NCBI RefSeq assembly: GCF_000499845.2
Contig: NC_023756.2
Span: 44,776,291 to 44,840,290, forward strand
Length of the DNA stretch: 64,000 nucleotides
Direction: 5' to 3'
Origin: Phaseolus vulgaris
Taxonomy: Eukaryota > Streptophyta > Magnoliopsida > Fabales > Fabaceae
The notes beneath the pieces are model-generated. The model did not search any database. It saw nothing but the letters and a program-made list of their open reading frames with translations, and was not told where the DNA came from. Positions 25,349 through 37,239 of this stretch are shown in pieces. The stretch's first letter is position 1. Every line of letters begins with the position of its first letter. The position numbers and the translations under genes are program-made.

Positions 25349-25356
25349 TTTATATA
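25349..25356 (-). promoter_or_regulatory. TATA box of the dihydroxyacetone kinase gene
   Basis: TATATAAA on the minus strand (GTAGTATATAAAGAGG context), 177 bases upstream of the kinase ATG. Transcription would start near 25320, giving a leader of about 150 bases that includes the CT microsatellite. Confidence 0.6.
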
Positions 25357-25419
25357 CTACACAAGAGAGGGAAAGCGAGGGAGTTGATAGTTAGCTTCTT
25401 CTTGCACGGAAAATTAAAA

Positions 25420-27090
25420 AATTAGATTAAATAATAACCAAACGATATCTTCCTCAATACAAATCTCCATTTACAACTACCATTTCCCTCTCATTCATCC
25501 CATTTTTTTTTTCATTTATAATGTACTTAATTTTAAAAAATAATTTTATTTTTAAAGAAATTGAAATATTTAATAGCAAAAAATATTGTTTATGTAAGAA
25601 ATTATAAACAAAATAGAATTCTAAACAAATATTGTTTAGGTAAGAAATTATAAACAAAATGGAACTCTAAAATTTCATTACAGTGACTCGTTACTTAAAA
25701 TTAAAAAATTGTTAAATGAAGTTGAAAAATAATTAAAGTGTTGTAACTGCAATAAAAGTATAAATGATGTATGAGAATACAGAATAATTAATATTATTTA
25801 AAAAGATGAAATTATGTTTCATTTTATTATTATTTAAATTTTTTAAAATGATTAAAATCTACTTTCACAATTATAGAGAGATGCACAGGAGATAAGAAGG
25901 TACTAGAGGAAAAATTTACCCCTATTAATTATGATTATTTTTTTACTAACGTCAATTGAAGAAATTTGTGGGTCCATATTGATAAAAAAAAAGGAGGGAA
26001 TTTTTTTTAGCCATTAACATTGTAAAGAAAAACATTGATGGATATTAACTTAAATAATTATTAATGGATGTTAAGTTAAATATTTATAGTGAAAAAGAAA
26101 ATTATTTTGACTAACGTCAATTGATTTTTTTTTTTTACAAATATAAGATGAAAAAATCTTGAAAATTTTCGACGAGAAATAAAGATCTACAACAAAATAT
26201 TATCAATATTGACTTTTTTTTTAAATTTAATAATTATTTCACATTTAAATAAATATTTAATATTTAAATAATTCTTTAAATTTAGTGATAGTTGAAATAC
26301 TTTATCCAGATAAAAAATTAAGATTAAAACAAAATATTTAAAAAAAAATAATTTAAAATAAAAATCCATTCAAAATTCAACATATATAAAATCAGATTTA
26401 TTTTCTGAGTCACTTTTTTTCTAAATTAATCAACTTCACCATCATTCCAATATTCACCGTGTTGATTAGGAATGTTATTGTAATTTAATAATAATGTAAA
26501 AATACTTTATAGTATTTGTACACCATTTTTCATTTTCATTTTTATTTTTAATTGCTAATTGATTTTTTTAAATAAAGGTTGGTAAATTGTATAAGCTTCA
26601 AATAAATTTAATATTAGAAATTAAATTATTTTGTAATGATATTTTTTAAAACAACATTAAAATATTTTTTTTATCAATGATAAAGCTTCTAGATCTAATA
26701 ATTAATTAATCTTGAATGGTCTACATTAATTAATCCATATTTTTATTAACCTCTGTAAGTATTTATTATTATTATTATTATTTATCATTTAGTCGTGTAA
26801 GAAAACTTTACCTCTTAGTTTTATTTTTAAATTATTTTTTAGTTCTTATAATATTATTTTGAATTAATAATAAAATTTATAATTTTTTCCCAACCAATAA
26901 ATGAGTCAACCATAACACTAATCTAATATAAGTGTGTTTCATTTCCTTTTAAAAAATACTCTTCTTATTTATTTATCATTTACCAGTTTATTAGTGTAAT
27001 CCTTTTTAACATTTTTTTATATATATATATATATATATATTTTAATGTAATAAACATCCACGTTGAATTAACAAGTATATTTGCCCTAAA
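25420..27090. other. Bidirectional intergenic region between kinase and NAA40 genes
   Basis: A divergent spacer of about 1.97 kb between the two ATGs. It is extremely AT-rich with no coding-like frame. CTAACGTCAATTGA occurs twice (near 25947 and 26113) as a direct repeat. An AT run is at about 27017-27040. No TATA box is evident close to the NAA40 start. Confidence 0.5.
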
Positions 27091-27141
27091 TTGTACTTTT
27101 TCACTTTGTATTACCCGTCTTTGTTGTTGCACTCATCGGAG

Positions 27142-30100
27142 ATGGAATCCGAGACTCCGCAACGACGCCGTTCAAGCAGTGCCACCGGCAACAATGCGCC
27201 TATCGGAGAGAAGAGGCCGAAACGCAGCGAGGTGCGTCGTTTCAGCTCTCACCCGCTTCGTGAGGGTTTTTTTACTCCGAACGAAACCTAAACAGCTGTT
27301 ACTTACTTGGTTCCATTTTTCAGGTACTTGCGAAGAGGAAAACTGTTGAAGAACTCATCACAACAGCACGTGCTCAAAAGGACCACCTCGCTCCTTTTCC
27401 AGCGTTTCGCCATTTCCACGCAAAGGGTAATGTTTTGGATTTGTAAGATTTTGTTTAATCAAACCATTTAGGTTAATTTGCTCAGGAGTTAGTTGCGAAA
27501 AAAATTACGAGTTATGCTATGGTTAAATGGTACCTAAGATGTAATACGGTGTCACATTACTCGAGTGAAAGTAAGGAAATTTAAAATATGCCTCTGCACT
27601 TAATTACTTATTATCATTTTAATATTTTAAATTAATATATATTATCATTTAAGTACACGAATTTTCAGAGAAAGTGATTGACAGATTGCACGATTATTGT
27701 TTTGAATTTTCTTACTTTCAGGACTAATGTGAGAACATTATACATTTTCATTACCCAAATGGTGTTTTAGTCTTTTATTCATACAACAAAAAACCTTCAT
27801 GTCATTACCGAAAGATTTTAGTTTTCTCTCTTTCTTACTTGTATAATTTGTTGCAAGAGTTATGGTACGAATTCCATTTCTCGAGAATTATTCGATGGGT
27901 AAAAGTTGTGTTCACAGAGAACTTGTTAACTAGCTTAACAAGTTTTCCAATGTTTGGATTAATTTGTTTGATGCTCTTACAATGTACTGTCTTCCCCCAA
28001 AATTGAAGCTAGATCGAACTTGCGCGGATTATATAATATGAGTCAATGAAAGAGGTGTTAGTTTGTGTTTAAATTTATGTTAGAATATTAAGTTGAGTTC
28101 AACTCAACTGGAGTATAATAAAAAGCTATTAATTGTAGCTTTTCAATCAACTGGAGTTTAAGATGAATTTTGCTTCTAACTGAATCTGAAATATAGAATT
28201 TCAAACTTGTTGGCACAGTGTTTAATAGATATTGAATGTTGGTATAGGTGTTTCAAGTGAAATCCAAACATCTTTAGTAGTTGATGATAACTCTTGAGAT
28301 GTTAATGTGTAATTCTCAACATCGGAATGTGATAATGTTCATTTTTGGGTTTGAATTTTTTGTTGTTGTTCTAAGTTCCTATTTTAACCTGATTTCTAGG
28401 TCTCTCTTTGTGTTTGAAGTCAGGACATGGCAGTAAACTTTCGTCGACTGTTAAGACTTATATTCAGAATCTCATTAAGGTAGAAAATACTAGGAATTTA
28501 GAATGTGTATTTATACTATAATGCAAAAGGAGAATCTATCGTTGTCTCCTTTTGTTCAGGTGGTTTTTGTTCTGTTAAAAAATGCACCTTGTCAAGCCAA
28601 TTCAGTGAAAGAGAGAGAAGATTAGTTTATTCAAACTATGAATTTTATTTCTGTTTGTTTATGGTGTCATTCATTGATGTGACATGATATGAAAATCTGT
28701 CTGTCATGGTTGGTTCTTTTTGTTATCTAGTTGAAAGGAGTGAGCTTGTGAAAATGTCTGATTTGTATTTTCCCAAAACTGCAGCTAAACATGGAAGGAC
28801 CGTTTGGATCTGAGTGGCCAGAGCAAGAAAAGGTGAAGCGCAGAGAAATGGTTGCTCATGATGCACATTATGTATTTGTGCATGAGGTTGCCAATTCAAA
28901 TGCTGATGAGATGACTACAATGCTTACTGCAGCTGAGACTTCAACTTCTTGTTGTCTGGAAAATAGTGGCCCCTTGGTTGGATTTGTACAGTACCGCTTT
29001 GTGTCAGAAGAAGAGATACCAGTGCTTTATGTGTATGAATTACAGCTTGAGCCTCGTGTTCAGGGGAAGGGACTGGGGAAGTTTCTAATGCAACTTCTAG
29101 AGTTTATGGCGCAAAAGGTAATCTGAGTTGTTTTTCATGTCTTACTGACATGGATGAAAATTGAGAAGTGGTGGTGCACTGAAAAGGAAACAGCTTTTAA
29201 GCTGGGAAAAGAAGGTGGACTGTTGAGCATTATGATCTTTGAAGAAACAATTTATTTAATTTTATTATTAATGTACAGTGTTCATGATTTCCATTTGGAA
29301 AGTCCCTATAACCCTCAGTTGGATGTCTTGACAAGTGTACGAGTTTTATGTTCATTGAACATGGTCTCTTATCTATTATTTTCTGTGTTTTAATGTCTCT
29401 TGTAGAACTGTATGAGTGCTGTCATGCTGACTGTTCAAAAGGCAAATGTATTAGCCGTGGATTTCTATATAAGTAAGCTAAGGTAACATTTTCACCTATG
29501 TATGCTGCTATCATCAAATTATTTTCTGTTAAAAAGACGAACATGTCAAGTTTGATAGGAATGAAAGGGAAGAAAGAATTTCCTCATCATCATTTGCTCC
29601 TGTTCTTCTACCCTTACTAATTGTATGTCAACCTGAGACATTGATTCCATGGTAAAATATTTCTGTCTGCTTTTGAACAAGCTGACGAGAGGGAAAACAT
29701 GACTTTGATAGTCCTCTTAGTCTTATTGAAATGGCATAAATCCTTTTGAAAGGTTTAACTGATAATGCATGAACATATATTGAAAAGAGTGATCTGAGAG
29801 TCTGAAACCACGTATGTTGAAGGGAGTGAGTCATTAATTCGAAATCATTAGAAATTTGCTTATAATTATGTTTCATGTGCACATTATATAAGCCTAATTT
29901 GAATATACTTTTCAACATGCACTTATAGAAAAAGAAAAGAAAATGAATCAAACTTTCACATAAGTTAAAATCAACTCATGTACCCCATTCTTATTTAGAA
30001 TCTCCCTCATTTATTTTCTTGATATGTTGATATGTCTAAGTTAATTTTAACTTTTGAGTGAAATTTGATCTATTTTACATCCTTAATTCATTTCACTTTC

Positions 30101-32039
30101 TTCTCCTATAAATACCCGGGTAGAAGCTTATCCAAACTACATTATAACTGTATAAAGTCATTTTTTTCTCATGCAATTGCATGCTTATTTGCTCAAATCA
30201 TGGACATGTCAATTGCTTGTGTGATTCTAATTTATAAATTGGTGATTATAATCTTATTTTTTATTTCTGGTGGTGATTAAACATAAAATAAAGAACAATA
30301 TGGTTATTACAGCTTTCTCTGCATCTTAAAAACTAGTGGATTTGCTAGTCATGCAACTGTCTCTATTTTATGCCTTTTGAACTATCACCTTATGTAGTTT
30401 TATCCCATGTTATCGATGTAGATGACCTCCCAATTACTTTCTATACTTTGCTTATACATTGACTATTTCCTCCACTTTGGTTTTTGTTTTGTTGAATGAT
30501 GAAACATTTCCAGATACATCATATCAGCTACTTCACCTTCAAAAGTCAATCCAATGGTATATAGATTTTTCATTCCCCTTTTCCTGCGGTTATCTTGTGA
30601 AAACGTTATGTAAGTCGTGTTTTCCCCTTAAATGCAGATGAAGAAGAGTTATGAAATTCTTTGCAAAGCATTTAATGATGAAGCTAAAGCAATTTTGGAG
30701 GTAAGCACCAACTCAGGGCTCCGTATGACTGATTTTCCGGAAAAGTGTCACTAATCCTCATAAAGCACCCTTCTTTATGAGCAATTTTCTAAATCAATCG
30801 GATTTAAGGTTTTGCACTGAATTTCGTAAAACACCTTCTGTCCTTCCCCCATTTATTTTCTTAAATTTAATTATTTTAAATTCTCTATAAAATAATTATT
30901 CTCTAAAAATTCTTAATCCAAACACCCTATTATAGTGTGTTTGAACAGGGAATTTAAGAGTGATTTATTTTTAGAGAATAATTATTTTATAGAGATTTTA
31001 AAACTCTTTATAACAAGAATATGGTTTGGGTAAGGAATTTCAAAAGAAATTAAAATTACAAAATGGTATGAGATTAATTGGATTATTTAAAATAAAAGAA
31101 TTTCAAATTCCACAAGAAAAATAAGAATTTGAAATTCTTTATGTTATCAAATTTATGTCTTTTTTCTTTATATTCTCTCTCATCAACTCGATTTTAGTCA
31201 GAATGTAGTTGTCGTCTGTACTAAGATTGAAATATTGTTGGTTTGATTGAGATTGTTGGGGAAGGTTTCTTTTAAACTAAAGTTTGTTAGCATGTTATTT
31301 TTCTGATGATTAGAAAAACTTTCAATCAATCTTAATTAATTAGGGTTGTATTTTTACCAATATCAATTGGGATATTTTCCTGACATTGACTGAAAAGTTG
31401 GCAAACAAAACCCTCAACCAACAATATAAAAATTATCCTAATCGATGTGATGTGAGCTTAAATAATTGTAGTCCACATCAATCGAAAACAATCATGATTG
31501 ATTCTAATGGAGAAAATGAGATCTACTTAAATCCAATATATTTGAATTTCTTAGAAAATATGAATTTTCTATTCTAATGATCGCTCAAAGGATATAAGAA
31601 GAACCGTGTTTTTTAACATTTGCCTATTCAAAGGTCTTGTCATACATGTGCAAACTATGCTTGCTGCTGCGGCTGAATTAGAGCAGATTTTCCTTTTTTT
31701 TCTCTTGGAAGGGAGGGGATTTGCCTATATTAGTTCAACTGAATTTCTGTGTGCGCACTATATGTAAACCTGTGCTTCATTTAGTTGGCGATACCATAAT
31801 ATGCTATTAATTGCTACTAGAAGCTGTTCTTGAAATACTTTAATACTTAGCATGTGCTGTTCTTTCTCTCCAAAAGAAAGATAATTTGAGATCAGTGCTC
31901 CCATTTTTCTTAGTTTTTTTCTGTCCTTTACTCTGTTGTGACACAAACATTTAACCTCGTTTGTTTTTCTTTTTTGTATTCGATCATCTTTACTCATACA
32001 GCCTCCTTTGTTTGTTTACAGGATAGAGAAGATGAATAG
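27142..32039 (+). CDS. NAA40: N-alpha-acetyltransferase 40 (NatD), 8 coding exons, 268 aa
   Basis: GNAT-fold enzyme; NatD acetylates the N-terminal serine of histones H4 and H2A using acetyl-CoA. Exons: 27142-27231, 27324-27426, 28400-28479, 28785-29117, 29406-29482, 30514-30556, 30638-30700, 32022-32039; all junctions are GT..AG and in phase (807 nt). The N-terminus (MESETPQRRRSSSATGN) is basic and disordered, with KRPKR (about 23-27) as a possible nuclear signal. Exon 4 carries the core: VYELQLEPRVQGKGLGKFL, in which R182-V-Q-G-K-G-L-G189 is the acetyl-CoA-binding R/Q-x-x-G-x-G/A motif, and YELQLEP is the strand typical of NAA40. Exon 5 continues with VMLTVQKANVLAVDFY. The C-terminus is YEILCKAFNDEAKAILEDRE-D-E. 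The last coding exon is only 18 nt (D-R-E-D-E-stop), after a 1.3-kb intron. An alternative is a plain GNAT of unknown substrate, but the YELQLEP motif and overall order favour NAA40. Confidence 0.92.
30883..30994. repeat. Foldback (MITE-like) hairpin in NAA40 intron 7
   Basis: The arm CTCTATAAAATAATTATTCT with CTAAAA (30883-30909) is matched by its inverse complement at 30968-30994. Inner arms also pair (AATTCTTAATCCAAACAC versus GTGTTTGAACAGGGAATT), leaving a loop of about 10 bases around 30930. A second perfect 16-bp hairpin (AAAGAATTTCAAATTC) lies at 31095-31110 / 31125-31140. This looks like a miniature inverted-repeat element. Confidence 0.7.
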
Positions 32040-34242
32040 GTGCACTGTTAGAGAAGGACTGTTCATGTTGTTAGTCCCATTTTCTTTGCACTACCACCAA
32101 TTGAGTAGCCTTCTTATTGGGTTCTTCTGTTTTTTTGTGTGTATTTCTTCTCTTGTTTGTCCATTTAGAAGAAATTTCTTTTGCCACATTGTGCACGCCA
32201 GCCCCTCAAAATTTAGAAAAATAATTTTCTCTGCAAGGATGGATTTCTATAAAAGAAAATAAGAAAAATCAATGAAAAAATACTTCCCATATGATCAAAT
32301 CAATTTAAAAACCAACTTTTGAAAAGTTAATAGGAAAATACTTCAATAATTATTTATGCTTAATTTTTCCTAATAAGCAAATTTAAGTTTACTAAAAGAA
32401 AATAACTTTACTTTCTTTTCTTAAAAAAGTAGTTTTAGATAAATTTATCCTATTAAAATGCAAATGAGTCTAACTCATTTGTTAGGTAAAAGTTCAATAT
32501 TCATATTTTGAGTAAGTGTTAAAAACAACCAAGTATAGAAACATGGTTATATTTTGTTTGTGTGGTTTTGTTTTACATTTGATGTATGAACATGTTTAGA
32601 TAATACTTACATAGTTTTAAATTAATTTTGTATTTCATAAATATTTATATGCTTATTATTCAATGTTGCAGTAAATATTTGTTATTTTTGTCTATAAAAA
32701 GTGCATGTTTAAATAAGTCACATCAAATTAACAATTCCTTTACGTTAGTATTGTCAACTCTCCACTTTACACAAGTTAAAGTAAAAACACATTGTTTAAA
32801 AACTGAAGATAACTAAAACCAACTAATATACATAAATAAAACCAACTAATATTCATGGAGTGTATTTAATGCATCTTTCGTGTGCAATTTCACTATATAC
32901 AAGGAAAACAGAAAAACAGAGTTGAATTTGTTCAATAGCTAGAAATGGAAACTGAATTTATTTGAATTAAGGAAAAGAGAATGGAAAGTGAAAAGAATTT
33001 TTATGAAAATTTTTGAGTGATTTGATTGATGTGATATATAAAAAGTAATTTTTTAATTGTTTATGAAAGATTATTGCAGGCGTATCAATTGTCTTATAGC
33101 AAATTATAACAAATAATAGACAATCACAATCGAATATTTGAGTGGTTAAACTGTTAAAAAAAATATTTCATTAAGTATTAGTTATAGTTTTTGACATAAG
33201 AGTCAAGTTCGAAAGTTTGTTTTGTCATGAGATAATTATTTAAAAATAAATTACTATAAATTATATTAATTATTTTGCAACAAAAATCAAATATAAAATA
33301 GACCAAGTCGTAAAATAGATATTTTGATTTTTTAACAAATCAATTATTGAATAAAAATATTATAATAGATTGTATCAATAATCTTGTTACAAAAATCAAA
33401 TTTAGGATTGATAATGATAACGACTTAATTCAAGAAATTTGAAAAAATTGTACTATTTTTAATTTGATCTCTTACCAAAATATTAGAAGGTTTTAAAATT
33501 ATTAAAATTCAAAGTTCATATGCCATACCTAACCAAGAAGACTTTTTGAGCATTTTTTTTACTGTATTTTATATATGCTTTTAGGATTTGCCCATTGAAA
33601 TCAATATTATAAACATAATCTCAACTAAATGTAATACAATCATTTAGAGCATCTCCAATGCTCTTAGTATAAACAACACACTTAATGTTCTAATTAATTT
33701 ACACTCCAATGCAAGCTTTTATTAACAAGTTACTTAAATTACAAGTAATAAAATGTTCAATAAATAATTATTTATATAAAAAAAGTTGTCACAAATCTGA
33801 AACAGTTCAAAATAATACATCACACAAAAATATAAATTACTCATACAATATAACTAAATATTGTATCCCTTCATTTCCATTTCTCCCATTTTTTCATTAA
33901 AATTTATTCTTTTGTGCATGTCCCTTTAGAAATTCAATTACACATTTATTTATTGTACTAAATAAAAAATTACAATTAAATTTACTAAAATAATAAATAT
34001 TATACTTTTTATTGTTGAAAAATATGTTAAAATACATATATAAAATGTTAGTGATTATTAATAAAAAAAATCACTTTTTAAAAATATTCATACTAACTTG
34101 TAATGAAAATATTTAACTCTTATTAATAATAACACTTTTAATTTTAAATTCGTAGCCGCAGAGACCAAACGACGTCGTTCTACGGGTTTCTCCTCCCTCC
34201 TTCTTCCCTAGTTTGAAACACAAGCTCGCGAAGTAGCGCGTT
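32040..34242. other. AT-rich intergenic DNA with a possible MITE end at 33648
   Basis: The first part is presumably the NAA40 3' UTR. At 33648-33665 is AGAGCATCTCCAATGCTCT, a palindromic motif that resembles termini common among plant MITEs; no matching opposite end (CATTGGAGATGCTC) was found, so it may be a fragment. No gene is seen. Confidence 0.45.
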
Positions 34243-36093
34243 ATGGTTCGAAGGAAGTCTCGTTCTGAGACAAAGATGAAAACAGCGTTACGGCTATCTT
34301 CCTTCACGCGCCAGCTTCACTCGCGTTCTCCTCCACGCGCTGCCGCGTTCAACCAAATCCTCACCTCCCTCGCGAAGGCGAAGCGCTTCCCCGCCGCGAT
34401 TTCCCTCTGCGCGCAAACGGAGTCCCGCGGCGACGTCATCCCCTGCCACGTCACCCTCACCATCCTCATCAACTGCTTTTGCCACGTCGGCAAAGTCGCT
34501 CTCGCCTTCTCCGTCTTCGGGAAGTTCCTCAAGCGCGGCCTCCCCTACGACGCCGTCACGCTCAACTCCTTAATCAAAGGCCTCTGCCTCGACGGCGCCG
34601 TTTTGTCGGCGCTCAAATTCTATGAGGAAATGGCCGCGGAGGGGTTTGAGTTCACCGAAGTCACCTACGGAACGTTAATCAACGGACTCTGCGATGTAGG
34701 AAAAACAGAAGCCGCCATTAGATTGTTGAGAATGATGCAAGCTTGTGTTGTTAATGTTAAACCTAATGTGATTATGTATAGTAGAGTTATCGAGGGTTTG
34801 TGTAAGGAAGAGCTTGTGAATGAGGCGTGTGAGTGGTATTATGAAATGGTTGCTAACAATGTAGAGCCTAATGTGTTCACTTACAGGCCTCTTGTGAGAG
34901 CGTTGTGTGTCGCGGGGAGGTTGGACGAGGCGATTGGGATGGTGGAGGGGATGGTTTGGAAGGGTGTGTACATTGATGTTTATGTGTTTAGTGTTTTGAT
35001 CGATGCCTTGTGTAAGAAAGGGATGGTGGTGGAAGCGCGGGAGGTGTTTGATGAAATGATTAAGAGAGGTTGTGAGGTGAATGTTGTTGTGTGCTCGGCC
35101 TTGATGGCGGGGTATTGTTCGAAGAACGAAGTGGATGAGGCGAGGAGGTTGTTTGATGCAGTTGTGAGATGGCCGGATGTTTGGAGTTATAATGTTTTGA
35201 TGAATGGGTATTGCAAGGTTAGGAGATTGGATGATGCAATGAAGTTGTTAAATGAAATGTGTGTGAAGGGCGTGGTTCCGAATGTTGTGACTTATAATTT
35301 GTTGGTTGATGGTTTTTGTAAATGTGGGATGGTGGCGTATGCTTGGCGAGTTGTTAAGGCAATGTGTGAGAGTGGTGTGGCACCGGATGCTGCTACTCAT
35401 AGTATCTTGTTGGATGGCTTGAGTAAGACGCAACGTCTTGATATGGCGGTTGTGATGTTTAACCAGCTGTTGAAGAGGGGTGTGGAACTTGATGTTTGGA
35501 GTTATAGTATATTGATTGATGGTTGTTGCAAGAATCAGAGGATAGGTGAGGCCATGAATTTCTTGAAAGAAATGCATTTTAGGAATTTGGTTCCTCATAT
35601 TGTGACTTACACTGCTCTTATCAATGGCCTGTGCAAATCTGGGAGATTGTTGTCTGCGTGGAGGCTTCTGAATGAGTTGCATGATAATGGTCCACCCCCT
35701 GATATTATTGCTTACAGTACCTTGTTGATTGCTCTATGCAAAAGTGAACGTCTTGACCAAGCAATTTTTTTGTTTAACCAAATGATTAGGAGGGGTTTGG
35801 CACCTGATGTTTGGAGTTATACCATCTTGATTAATGGGCTATGCAAGAGTGAAAGGATAGATGAAGCCGTTAAACTCTTTAAAGAAATGCATCTAAAAAA
35901 TTTGGTTCCTGATTCCATAACTTACCTTTGTCTTGTTGATGGCTTGTGCAGATCTGGGAGAATCTCATATGTGTGGCAGCTTCTTAATGAGATACATGGC
36001 AATGCTCCACCCCCTGATGTTGTCAATTACATTGATACACTTTGCACGGACATGCATCTTCACAGCAAATGCCTTGCGTCAGCTTACTGTTGA
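34243..36093 (+). CDS. P-class PPR protein, Rf-like, with broken C-terminal end
   Basis: An intronless 616-codon frame of a pentatricopeptide-repeat protein, an RNA-binding helper of organelle RNA processing. The N-terminus is Arg/Ser-rich (MVRRKSRSETKMKTALRLSS...), like a mitochondrial presequence; a second start at M12 (34276) gives an even more typical one (MKTALRLSSFTRQLHSRSPP). About 15 repeats of 35 residues follow from residue 65, each with the V-T-Y-x-x-L-I-x-G-L-C core (VTYGTLINGLC, VTYTALINGLCKSGR, WSYTILINGLCKSER). P-type repeats without PLS or DYW tails put it in the P class, and the repeat style is that of Restorer-of-fertility-like proteins. The last repeat starts PPPDVVNYIDTLC but then runs into unrelated residues and a stop. 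Downstream sequence still shows PPR tail fragments in other frames, so the end was lost by frameshifts or a deletion. It may be functional but shortened, or an early pseudogene. Confidence 0.85.
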   Translation: MVRRKSRSETKMKTALRLSSFTRQLHSRSPPRAAAFNQILTSLAKAKRFPAAISLCAQTESRGDVIPCHVTLTILINCFCHVGKVALAFSVFGKFLKRGLPYDAVTLNSLIKGLCLDGAVLSALKFYEEMAAEGFEFTEVTYGTLINGLCDVGKTEAAIRLLRMMQACVVNVKPNVIMYSRVIEGLCKEELVNEACEWYYEMVANNVEPNVFTYRPLVRALCVAGRLDEAIGMVEGMVWKGVYIDVYVFSVLIDALCKKGMVVEAREVFDEMIKRGCEVNVVVCSALMAGYCSKNEVDEARRLFDAVVRWPDVWSYNVLMNGYCKVRRLDDAMKLLNEMCVKGVVPNVVTYNLLVDGFCKCGMVAYAWRVVKAMCESGVAPDAATHSILLDGLSKTQRLDMAVVMFNQLLKRGVELDVWSYSILIDGCCKNQRIGEAMNFLKEMHFRNLVPHIVTYTALINGLCKSGRLLSAWRLLNELHDNGPPPDIIAYSTLLIALCKSERLDQAIFLFNQMIRRGLAPDVWSYTILINGLCKSERIDEAVKLFKEMHLKNLVPDSITYLCLVDGLCRSGRISYVWQLLNEIHGNAPPPDVVNYIDTLCTDMHLHSKCLASAYC

Positions 36094-36375
36094 CAGAAGA
36101 GCCCGTTATTATTTTCTCGCATGACTGTACTTACCGATGGTTTGTATGAAATTGGAACTATATACTGCACGGAAATTTCCAAGTATCGTTTGATTAGAGG
36201 ATATTGTTCACGTGTCCAAAAATATACCACTGTGATGAATGGACTTTGTCTGAAGAGAGATTGTTCGGTGAACAATGAGCTTGCTTTAAAAGCTGGGAAA
36301 ATTCTTAATTCTGAAGAACAGCATAAGATCATTTAGAAGAGAAACTTCTACATGAAGTGGTCACTGGATAGAGGC
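36094..36375 (+). pseudogene. Frameshifted remnant of the PPR gene's own C-terminal tail
   Basis: Beyond the stop at 36093, other frames keep family tail pieces: DGLYEIG..., then VQKYTTVMNGLCLKRD (about 36217-36264, a degraded repeat core) and EEKLLHEVVTG (about 36332-36366), which resembles the usual ending of legume P-class Rf-like PPR proteins. The pieces are in the right order and spacing, so this is most simply the original 3' end of the gene at 34243-36093 after at least two frame-disrupting changes. Confidence 0.65.
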
Positions 36376-37239
36376 CTTGTAAGATGATACAATAAGGTCA
36401 GATACTTTAGTTTCGATTTCAATTATACTTAATAATGTTGAATTTGTTTGAATATTTGAAAAATGGCTGTTTCCTTTTGGCCCTATAAATTGAAACACAA
36501 TGGTAAAATGGTTCTTTTTGTTCAGATGTGTTTTAACTTTTATTTCGTTCTTATATTGCTTGAGGATAACCATTTTGATGTTGACATGACTTTGATCCTT
36601 CCTCATTTCCATTTGATATACCCGCAGACAGTGTTTATGCAATCTGAATGGTTTGTAAATAACCTATTTAATAACACAACAAACAATGTAGAACTTGGCA
36701 TTGTTGCATGCTGTTATTGTCAAATCTAATATTCTTTTTGGTTTATATTTTTACCAAAAATATTTAATGTTTGCTCTATACCTACTTCTTGGAAATAAGT
36801 TAAAGAAGTCAATATCTTGATTGCATAATTGGTGGAGTCATGCCCTGTATTAAAATATCCAATGGAATTCTTATAACCTACATTCTTGGCTATTGCCATG
36901 CTAGCAGATTTCTCTCTTTACTCCTCACTGGCTACAGACCCCAAGACCCTCCAATGATTCTATCCAAGTTTTTCCAGCCAAAGTATACTTATCACAGGGA
37001 AGAAGCTCAAAAGCAGTAAGGTTAGATAAAAAAAACGCAATCATTTAAACATTTTTTACTCACTTCATGTTTGTAGTTTCTGAACTAAATCATCTTTCGT
37101 TTTGCAGGCACTAACCAATTAGTAAGCCTTTGAATAACTAATCAAAGTACCATGTAGTGACAAGGACCAGCTCGCTTCTTTTCCCACCTTCGCAATTCCC
37201 ATAGATATCATATCCGTTTCGGAGTGAAAGAGATGTTAA
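36376..37239. other. Spacer between the PPR gene and the PPR pseudogene
   Basis: No gene is seen. The frames at 36463-36729 and 36361-36642 (minus) have no recognisable content. It may contain decayed PPR 3' or 5' flanking DNA. Confidence 0.4.

Noticed and set aside
35248..35682. 144-codon minus-strand frame with repeated TINQ-like segments
   Set aside because: Antisense shadow of the PPR gene. The internal repetition reflects the 105-bp periodicity of PPR codons.
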